Of a stretch of DNA of 64,000 nt, positions 56,706 to 64,000 are shown in pieces. Origin of the DNA: Gordius sp. MW1 (lineage: Eukaryota > Nematomorpha > Gordioida > Gordea > Gordiidae); assembly GCA_964036665.1 (NCBI GenBank), contig OZ038531.1:9238168-9302167 (forward strand), written 5' to 3'. The notes under the pieces are model-generated. The model made no database searches, was not told the DNA's origin, and was given only the letters and a program-made list of their open reading frames with translations. The position numbers and the translations under genes are program-made. Position 1 is the first letter of the stretch, and every line of letters begins with the position of its first letter.

Positions 56706-57113
56706 AGGACAGAGACGCTATTAATTGTTTTTGTTTGTTTAATGTTCCCCCCCCCCCCCAAATACATACGCATATTATATATATTATACTTGTGTAACCA
56801 TTATTGTTGCTTCACTTACATGTTTATTATGTTTAAAAAAAAAAAATATATTTCAAAAAAAAAAAAAATATAAGAAAAAAAAAAAAAGAAAAAAAAAAAT
56901 ATTATTCTTCAGTAACAATTATTGTACACGTTTATTATCTGAAAGAAAGGAGATAAATATGTATTATCCTTCTGCAATGAATATTGTACATGTTTATTAT
57001 CCATCCGTCGGGGACCATTATTGTACATGGGTATTATCCTAGAAAGTGAAATAGAAAGAAAGCTTGCGACGTATGAGATATGCCATTGAACGCGAGACCT
57101 GCGACATTAAAAA

Positions 57114-57209
57114 GCTATGCCATCACACGCGACATCCAAGATGTGCTATGCCATCACACGCGACATCCAAGATGTACTATGCCATCACACGCGACATCCG
57201 AAATGTGCT
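57114..57209 (+). repeat. 31-bp tandem repeats in 3' UTR
   Basis: Three copies of a unit starting GCTATGCCATCACACGCGAC and ending ATCCAAGATGT, preceded by a degenerate one. The inverted set is at about 50841-50938. A 66-codon ORF across them merely translates the repeat. Confidence 0.85.
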
Positions 57210-57296
57210 AACTGACGCGATACGTAAAAGAAAAGCGCAGAGAGAGAGAAAAGGAAAACAATAACAACAACCACAGACTTCAAGTCTTCTCGCTAT

Positions 57297-57305
57297 AGGG
57301 GGAGG
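57297..57305 (+). other. Polypurine tract
   Basis: AGGGGGAGG immediately before TGTGGTG, the predicted start of the 3' LTR. This fixes the LTR start although the end lacks the usual CA. Confidence 0.65.
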
Positions 57306-57728
57306 TGTGGTGTTTCACACCGTTTTCGTAGTCGGTTTCTTTTCCCCTATACCCCCCCCCCCTCGCTTACTGGTTTTAACTACTTTTCCGATTGGCTTTT
57401 GTCACCAGGATAAGATTTTATGATTTTATTACCCATCTCAAGCGCTTACTGGTTTTAACTGCCTTTTCGTTGAGCCTTTTAATGGCCTTCGCGTTAGTTA
57501 GAGTAATTGCACATTCATCGTTATTATAAAATAATTCATTCATTTTCGCGTAGTTTGCAATCACTTATTTTGAGCTTTAGAAAAAAGCGAATTCATTGTT
57601 ATCATCGCACCATTATAAAAAGGAGAAAAGCACATTCATTATAATTCATTGCGTTTTTTGTTCTGAAGGAATATTATACTAAATAAATACTTAGCTCGTT
57701 TATACACAGAAATTTGGAGGCCATCTTA
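57306..57728 (+). repeat. 3' LTR of Mag-type element
   Basis: TGTGGTGTTTCACACCG to GGAGGCCATCTTA, 423 bp. Its end coincides with the TSD GTAAT and is repeated, inverted, at the far left end (50301). Confidence 0.85.
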
Positions 57729-57768
57729 GTAATGTAGTCAGAATTAAACAACTTTAAACGTTTATTTA

Positions 57769-58056
57769 TTAACATGCCTCCATATCCTCATTATTATTGC
57801 AAGACCTCCCAAACCCCAGATTTCTTGTAACAGAAAACTCTTCCCACTGAGACATACAGCATATATAAAAAATTCCGTCCTCCCCAATAGCCTTCACTCT
57901 ACATTTGCTAGGAATAGAGTGTTGTAAGTATATAAAAATAGTGCAACTAGACATTTCTAATCTGCTCCGGAAGCAGACGCCTACTCCTACTACCATGAAT
58001 GGCCGGCGCCTATCTTGACAAGGGCCCGCCAAGAAGCTAATAAACTGATTTAGCAC
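57769..58056 (-). CDS. Unidentified 95-codon ORF
   Basis: MLNQFISFLAGPCQ to NEDMEAC, with eight or so cysteines (GVCFRSRLEMSSC, FYICCMSQ). It lies between the Mag-type element and a LINE fragment, with slightly higher GC than its surroundings. No family recognised; it could be a fragment of an exon or of the LINE 5' region, or chance. Confidence 0.2.
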   Translation of the reverse strand: MLNQFISFLAGPCQDRRRPFMVVGVGVCFRSRLEMSSCTIFIYLQHSIPSKCRVKAIGEDGIFYICCMSQWEEFSVTRNLGFGRSCNNNEDMEAC

Positions 58057-58455
58057 AAGCTATTTAGCCTTGAGACTAGATAAGTGTTTCCACCTTCTAT
58101 TTCTCTCCCCCCTACTCCACTTTATTATTTGTTTTTTTTGAACCGAGGTAAGGATTTTATGAATGATATAGTTATTTAACTCTATGTTTCCCTCGCCCTG
58201 CCCCTATCTTCTAAAGAGTGCAGTTAATGCGAACTGTCTTATAGAACTTAAAAGCTTGCGTCAAGGTTATGGCTTCAATGTATCCTTCTTTATCAGTTAT
58301 TTGGTCCCACATTGGTGGGGTTTGTTTTGATGAGTTTAGAGAAGGGTTAGGGTTAGTCTACAACTCGACATCTCAAAATATATAACACTTAAGAAAGGGT
58401 TTAACTCATCCGACCTTAATTTCTTCCCCAACCTCGTCCACTATCTTAACCGCTA
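58057..58455. other. Spacer / probable LINE 5' UTR
   Basis: No gene. Contains GTTTAGAGAAGGGTTAGGGTTAG near 58335; the last part precedes the LINE ATG. Confidence 0.35.
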
Positions 58456-59300
58456 ATGAAGATCAAAATAGCCTCAATAAATATCAATTCCCTTATGATC
58501 CAAGGCAAACAACAGATGATGTTAACATTCGCAAGAAACCATAAACTCGACATCTTATGCCTACAACAGACGCGGATTCCTCATTCTAGAATCGACAACA
58601 GCTCCGATTACACCCTTTACCACGTAGAACTGGCCACTATGCCGTATAAACAATAGAAAGGAAAAGAAATATGGGTACGACTATTATCCTAACTTGTATC
58701 ATCTGTCTGTTACGGCCAAGCCATGCAATTTAGCTCTCTTTCAACTCCTTCCAGCACAGATTTTTTTTTTTTTTCCATCCATAAACCACCAAACCCTCTT
58801 CTCGCAGTCTGACAATATTCAAGGAGTTGCATTGGAAACTTTTTCAACTCCTTCCAGAACGGTTTTTTTCTCTCTTTCTCTCTCAAGCAGAGACCAGTGT
58901 ACAACCTAACTAGGCAAACTATCGCTTAGCTCCAGTAATCGCCGTAGATGGTATGTTAATTTATGTTTCACTTATGATTTTTATAAGCCGAGTGTGATGC
59001 CTACAAACTTGCGTCACCTCTATGCCTATGCCTGCACTATTGTGACTTCTAGTCCAATACAAGTAGGTGTCAGATGGAACTCAATCTTAGCTTGCCGATT
59101 TAGCTAAGTTCTAGAATTTCATCCGGGCAAATACATATTTACATTGCATAATCCATACATTTGTTGCAGGAATAAAATCACACGTTAGCAATAACGTGGC
59201 CTTATGCGCCATTTGGCGTGAGAAGGGTCTCAACCTTAGATTGCACTTACTAAGCTCTTGGGCGTCTTCGGGGCAAAAAATACATACAGACATTACATTA
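58456..59300 (+). mobile_element. Internally deleted LINE copy
   Basis: Starts with the endonuclease N-terminus (MKIKIASININSLMIQGKQQ, LDILCLQQTRIPHSR) and is lost after about 66 codons. Unrelated pyrimidine-rich sequence follows (T-run near 58760-58775; CAACTCCTTCCAG twice), and the copy ends with both 3'-end modules (59057-59280) and ATACATACAGACATT. RT is absent. The 3' half is part of the 1.2-kb segmental repeat. Confidence 0.75.
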
Positions 59301-62190
59301 TTCAAATTATTTTGCCATTATACAAATATGAGGCCTAGGCTATGTATTCTCGATTCAGAGTGATAAATAACAAAACGTAAAACGCATTTCTTAAACGTTC
59401 CATTCCCGAGCGCAATCATCGCGTTCGTTAATTTGTGTGTTATTGTTTACATTTTTTTAAATTCGCCATTTTTGCTTGTTCTAATTCATATGGTAACAAC
59501 AATATTTTGTGGGAAAAGAATGGTATGATAAATAGATATATTAACTATTTTCCTAGATAAATAATTTTGAATTTTAAATCTTTTCAAACAAGATTTGTTC
59601 ATTTATTGAATATTTTGTGGGAAAAGAAAGGTATGATAAATAGATATATTAACTATTTTCCTAGATAAATAATTTTGAATTTTTAATCTTTTCAAACAAG
59701 ATTTGTTCATTTATTCAACATTTTGTGGCAATAAAAAGGTATGATAAATTGATATATTAACTATTTTCCTAGATAAATAATTTTTAATTATTTTCTTAGA
59801 TCAATTGCAAAAGAGGTGGGAAAAATACATCAACCATTCAAATGTTCAACATATTTGTCTTATTTACTAAAACATCAATCAATAGTTGATTCACCATTGT
59901 TTCTTATTGTTTAAAAATAATAAACTGCAGCTGACATATTTGAGTGTTGTTTTTTTAGAGATTCAATAAATTTCCTAAAAGGTTTGCTGAATTTGGCTCA
60001 AATTTAAATAAACTGTATTTTTTAAGATAGCATGTTATAAAAAATTAGATTTGAAAATGCTTTTGACATTTTTATACGTGCATTTTATAAAAAATGAAAT
60101 AGAAGATTGTTGGTAACTATCTTGCTTGAGTAACTTTTAGGTTATGACATCAGGTAAAAAATATTGAAAATGCTTTTGACATTTTTATATGTGCCTTTTA
60201 TAAAAAATGAAATAGAAGATTGTTGGTAACTATCTTGAGTAACTTTTAGATTATAACATTTAAAAAATAAGTTTTGAAAATAGAATTAATAAATTGTTGG
60301 TAACCATATGCACAAAGCTTTTGCACTTTTAGAACATACAGGAATTCTAATACTACCAATTAACTCTTAAAATAAGAAAACAGCACTTATATTATGTGAC
60401 TCTTAATGAAATATGTATAAATGTATTCAGATTTTTACAAACTAATATTTAAGGATTTGTCAGAATATGTATGCAAAATTGTAAATTGTTATACTAATGA
60501 TTTCTAATGAAAATCATATTATAAATTTGATAAAATACTTAAATGGTCATTCTTATCAATATAAATTGCATAGCAATTAATAATTGTAACTCTCCCTGAC
60601 TCACAAATAGTATTAATATGTTGAAACACTAACAACAATAATATAAGCAACAACACAAGGTTTATTGTATTACAAGGATAACAAATAAGGTTTCCAACCT
60701 CATTAAAAAAACCTATTAGATATGTTATAAATTCTTAAATACAATGGTTAATCAACTATTTATTGATGTTTTATTAAATGAGACAAATATGTTGAACATT
60801 TGAATGGTTGATGTATTTGAATCAACAATTGATTGATGTTTTAGTAAATGAGACAAATATGTTGAACCTTTGAATGGTTGATGTATTTTTCCCACCTCTT
60901 TTGCAACTGATCTAAGAAAATAATTCAAAATTATTTATCTAGGAAAATAGTTAATATACCTATTTATCATACCTTTTTATTGCCACAAAATGTTAAATTA
61001 ATGAACAAATCTTGTTTGAAAAGATTAAAAATTCAAAATTATTTATCTAGGAAAATAGTTAATATATCTATTTATCATACCTTTATATTGCCACAAAATG
61101 TTGTTGTTACCATATGGATTAGAACAAGCAAAAATGGCGAATTTAAAAAATTTGTAAACAATAACACACAAATTAACGAACGCGATGATTGCGCTCGGGA
61201 ATGGAACGTTTAAGAAATGCGTTTTACGTTTTGTTATTTATCACTCTGAATCGAGAATACATAGCCTAGGCCCAAATATGAGATTAATTATGAAAGTACA
61301 AGTTTATATCTATTATTTAAAAAAGATTTTATGAAAGAAATTTTCCTACAAAGAAATTTAATGTCATTAGCAACAATAATTGATGGAACATTCGGATGAA
61401 ATATGCGTCATAACATTTGAAACTGATAAAATGAAGCATGGGTATCGGTAAATATAATGTTAACCTTCTAATGTTTTTAAATTAGTTTGAATAAGATCGT
61501 GTATCACTTAGCACACAAATAAATATTATCTTTATAGAGTCCATCCTTAAATAATGTGAAGCTACAACCTTACAAATACTAATGAAAAGGTCAATGGTGT
61601 GTTAATTGAAGAGTTTTCACCTAAGGTTTTTTATTCCTTTTTAAAGTATATAGCATTAATTTATATTTTTATCATACATTTATCTTATGCAATGATATTA
61701 ATGTTTTAGTAATTAGGGTAATATCTGATGAAGCTCAGTATCTGTTTGATGTATACTTAAAAGAAATATTTGTTAAAAGATATACAAAATGCAGGTGCTT
61801 CTTGCATAAATTCATATATCAATGTAGCAAATGGCTATTACTATATTACATAAGAGAAACTATTGTACAATGAAATCAATATAAAGACATGTGTAAAATA
61901 AATTAACTTAAGCTAATTGTTAAATTAAGCATTTATGTTTAATTGAAAGTGAGTAGACAATTTGACTGCCTTTGATTATAATCTTTGTGTTAGTTTAGGC
62001 TATTGGCTATTAATATTGATCACTAAACATGTTGCATCTTTAGATAATTAATTGTTGATAGCTTGAATAAAAACAACTTTATGAAAGGTTTTATTCAATT
62101 ATTTTGTTGTCTTTTACAATTTACATGGTTCTCAAAAAATCATCTTTCACCAACCATCTGGATTAATATAATTTTGGTAAGGGTATGTAC
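59052..62190. repeat. 1.2-kb segmental repeat, copy 2, with two insertions
   Basis: 59052-59331 and 61273-62190 together match 22409-23605. It is interrupted by the foldback element at 59332-61272 and abuts the hAT element at 62191. Confidence 0.85.
59332..61272. mobile_element. Foldback/MULE-like element, 1.94 kb, 9-bp TSD
   Basis: Terminal inverted repeats start GGCCTAGGCTATGTATTCTC and continue with near-perfect identity for over 150 bp (ACGTAAAACGCATTTC, CCCGAGCGCAATCATCGCG). Then come tandem units of about 105-110 bp (GGTATGATAAATAGATATAT, TTTTCCTAGATAAATAATTT, CAAACAAGATTTGTTCATTT) repeated three times in the left arm (about 59500-59800) and inverted in the right arm (about 60910-61110). 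The middle has further short direct repeats. TSD CAAATATGA (59323-59331, 61273-61281). The undisrupted site is at 22688-22696. No transposase is present; ORFs inside are repeat translations. Confidence 0.92.
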
Positions 62191-62217
62191 TAGAGAACTG
62201 CAAAGTCACTTTTTTTC

Positions 62218-62406
62218 TACCCGAACCCGACCCGACCTGAAATCATTTTCAAATTTTCAACCCGGACCCGACCCGACCCGAACTCATTTTCAAAATTTCT
62301 ACCCGGACCCGACTCGACCCGAACTCATTTTCAAATTTTCTACCCGGACCCGACCCGACCCGAAATCATTTTTAAATTTTCTACCCGAACCCGACCCGAC
62401 CCAAAA
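62218..62406. repeat. hAT subterminal array of CCCGAC units
   Basis: Four to five units of about 41-42 bp: TACCCGGACCCGACCCGACC then CGAA(A/C)TCATTTTCAAATTTTC. Same unit, inverted, in the arrays of 7074-8230 and, more degenerate, 25093-25379. Likely transposase-binding sites by analogy with other hAT elements. Confidence 0.8.
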
Positions 62407-62518
62407 ATTTATTAAAACAAATGACTTTCGAGCGCGAAAATTGCGGTGTAAAATTAAATCAACAAATAAAAGTGCTATTTGTGAAACTAACTGCAACCAC
62501 AAATTTTGTTTAATGAAT

Positions 62519-63968
62519 TTATTTAAATGCTTTACTATAATGATGTATAAATATAATTGCGTCTACAATATCTGGTCGCAACCTCACCCTTCTCTCCTCC
62601 AAAATTCGGCCAGCAGTCGAAAACGACCTTTCGCTGGACGAAGATGAAGCAGGAATGGCAAGATATTTGCGAGCAATAAACGATAACGTCGGATATGTAC
62701 AAGAGTTCATTCTCCACCATTCCAAAACATCACAAGTTTCTTCTTTCTTCGAAAGCTTATGCCCAATATATGCATCAAGCTCGTCCTTTTCCGTAATAAT
62801 ATCTTCATCACAACTTTCTTCCCAACCTGAAAAATCCATGAAAGAAGAGGACTCCAAAGGATTTTTATCTAAAAATTATGCTTTAACATAAAATTATATA
62901 TTAAATACTCGCTCACTGCATTCTTTTGGTGTTTCACTAGAAACCACCTTCTCTTGGCCAGATTGACATTTACTTTTTAACAACCTAATTTCTGCTAATA
63001 ATCCTTTAATTTGATCTTCCGTTAACGTTTTCATTTGTTTGAACTTGGGTGTTAAGAAGGTCGCGATGGTATAAAAAGAGTCCCAAGGGAACTTTTTGTT
63101 AAAAGTTGCCTGCATCTAAGAGCTAGCCCCTCAAGCTCAGATGTGTTTCCAAAATTTGTTAAAAAATCCTTTAATTTGAAGTAATAAAGAATTACTTTTG
63201 TAAAGTGGGGGCCGTGTCTGCCTCCAGATCTGTTATGGCGCATTGAAAGGGGGTTAAGAGCTTTATCAACTCTTCAAGCATAAAAATGTCGATACATTTG
63301 ATTTTCCTGCTGTGGAACTCCCCCAAGTCCATCAACAGATCTTCTATCTCTTGATAATTATTTCGGACCGATTCTAACATCTTTAGCCGGCTATTCCACC
63401 GGGTCTCAACATACGCCTGCACAGAATTTTTCAAACGATTTGAAAGACTAAAATTATATAAGTCTAATTAATAAATATTAATAACATACCCGGACTGTTT
63501 CAAATACGTTACTAAAGCCTTCGTATCGGTCAAGCAATTATAAACGTCTATAAACTCTTGTTTCAAATCATCTTTAAAGGTGTTTCTTAACACAGTGTTA
63601 GCAGGTGGCAAATACAATTAAGGCGATTGTAAGATTCAAGCCCCCTAACCATATTTGTTCCCTGCTCACTAACGAAGGTTATTTTATCAAAATCCTCCTT
63701 ATTGTACCCTTTAAAAATTATTTAAAAAATCAAATAGAGTACCTTGCGACGTGAATTGTCGAAGTAATTCTTTTCTGACATTTTCACCGGTCTTTCTCTC
63801 CTCGTCAAACTGTGCAGTAAATAACACAAGTTTAACTAAACTATACTCTTCATTTATATAATGAATAGTCAATGTGATATAGTTATTCTTCTTGTAATCG
63901 TCGACCCACATATCAGTTGTGGCTATAAAAAGTAATGAATTATAAATATTATGAAAATACCTGCACAC
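62519..63968 (-). pseudogene. hAT transposase (C-terminal two thirds)
   Basis: Minus-strand pieces in order: ATTDMWVDDYKKNNYITLTI with GENVRKELLRQF (63968-63711), YVETRWNSRLKMLESV and LEELIKLLTPFQCAITDLEA (63434-63192), YFKLKDFLTNFGNTSELEGL (about 63200-63130), FPWDSFYTIATFLTPKFKQM (63115-62894), and the dimerisation domain WWRMNSCTYPTLSFIARKYL, SSERSFSTAGRILEERR, VDAIIFIH (62857-62519). TTDMW and the C-terminal SSERSFS block are hAT hallmarks. The breaks at about 63460-63700 and 62860-62890 may be introns. Those at about 63205 and 63115 look like one-base frameshifts, so this copy is probably inactive unless they are sequence errors. The N-terminal BED finger should lie beyond 64000. Confidence 0.88.
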
Positions 63969-64000
63969 AGACCCTGATTAAAATATTTGGTCAAGCTTGG

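Larger units (their letters stand above)
50301..57728 (+). mobile_element. Mag-type LTR retrotransposon with long inverted termini
   Basis: A 7428-bp unit flanked by the 5-bp duplication GTAAT (50296-50300, 57729-57733). Order: inverted LTR, inverted 3' UTR and inverted 3' ORF (50301-51749); forward 5' LTR (51750-52179); PBS; gag-like ORF with CCHC; TGA; pol (PR, RT, RNase H, IN); 3' ORF (56241-56705); tandem-repeat UTR; PPT; 3' LTR (57306-57728). Both outer ends are the same sequence in inverted orientation (TAAGATGGCCTCC and GGAGGCCATCTTA). Left and right arms (about 1.45 kb) are highly similar but not identical. The normal 5' end of the element lies internally and lacks about 8 bp of its LTR start. 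Pol similarity (IN text HAGMVKMKGLARQYVWWPKI) suggests the Mag clade. Confidence 0.9.
62191..64000. mobile_element. hAT element with transposase, left end in window
   Basis: TIR TAGAGAACTGCAAAGTCAC at 62191. The expected 8-bp TSD copy is GTATGTAC (62183-62190); the paralogous site at 23598-23605 reads GTATATAC without insertion. Subterminal ACCCGACCCGACCC arrays (62218-62406) are followed by the transposase gene on the minus strand, which runs past the window end. Shares TIR, arrays and adjacent unique sequence with 7074-8230. Confidence 0.88.

Noticed and set aside
57114..57209. CRISPR array
   Set aside because: Three head-to-tail 31-bp units without spacers in a eukaryotic retrotransposon UTR.
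57064..57264. 66-codon ORF with repeated TRHP/HATSKM peptides, and its inverse at 50781-50981
   Set aside because: It is a translation of a 31-bp tandem repeat whose length is not a multiple of three.
50301..57728. Ginger-type DNA transposon (gypsy-like integrase with TIRs)
   Set aside because: RT, RNase H, protease, a PBS, a PPT and two direct LTRs are all present, so it is an LTR retrotransposon with an extra inverted arm.
1..64000. tRNA, rRNA or other structural RNA genes
   Set aside because: No cloverleaf or rRNA-like stretch was recognised by eye; the tRNA-like matches are only LTR primer-binding sites. A tRNAscan/Infernal run would be decisive.

Overview
The window is eukaryotic, AT-rich and dominated by transposable elements. 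Only one host gene is recognisable: the last four coding exons of an NAD kinase (plus strand, about 991-3836). Almost all other coding sequence belongs to reverse transcriptases, integrases or hAT transposases. The mix (CsRn1-type and Mag-type Ty3/gypsy elements, APE-type LINEs with ATAC-repeat tails, hAT and 9-bp-TSD MITEs, an apparent Helentron-like fragment) points to an invertebrate, most likely an arthropod. The species cannot be named from sequence alone.

Layout. 1-5.9 kb: NAD kinase exons with a MITE in an intron, then unannotated sequence. 7.07-8.23 kb: a non-autonomous hAT with GGGTCGGG subterminal repeats and a clean 8-bp TSD. 8.28-22.16 kb and 28.55-42.41 kb: two nearly identical, directly repeated 13.9-kb blocks. 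Each holds a LINE C-terminal fragment, GAGAC-rich terminal repeats, a complete but decayed CsRn1-clade LTR retrotransposon (4-bp TSD AGAT), a probable solo LTR, and a broken LINE whose endonuclease and RT parts are separated by about 1.5 kb of other sequence. Between the blocks (22.2-28.5 kb) lie LINE 3' ends, a 1.2-kb segment repeated again at 59-62 kb, and two decayed hAT transposase genes arranged head to head. 42.4-48.8 kb: MITEs, short tandem repeats and the most complete LINE. 50.3-57.7 kb: a 7.4-kb Mag-type LTR retrotransposon. 57.7-64 kb: an internally deleted LINE, a 1.9-kb foldback element, and the start of a large hAT element that leaves the window.

The most unusual object is the 7.4-kb element at 50301-57728. 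It has PR, RT, RNase H, IN, a PBS, a PPT and two direct LTRs, as an LTR retrotransposon should. Its left end, however, carries an extra inverted copy of its own right end (3' ORF, UTR and LTR, about 1.45 kb), and a 5-bp duplication (GTAAT) flanks the whole structure. It therefore ends in two identical U5-type termini and seems to have integrated as a partly palindromic DNA. Its gag-like and pol frames are in register, separated by a single TGA followed by CTA, a context known to favour readthrough. A GC-rich 3' ORF with a CCHC knuckle follows pol.

The paralogous copies act as natural controls. The 59-62 kb copy of the 22.4-23.6 kb segment contains two insertions (a foldback element with 9-bp TSD, and a hAT with an expected 8-bp TSD) whose empty sites are preserved in the 22-23 kb copy. 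Coordinates of decayed or inverted repeats are approximate, because they were aligned by eye.
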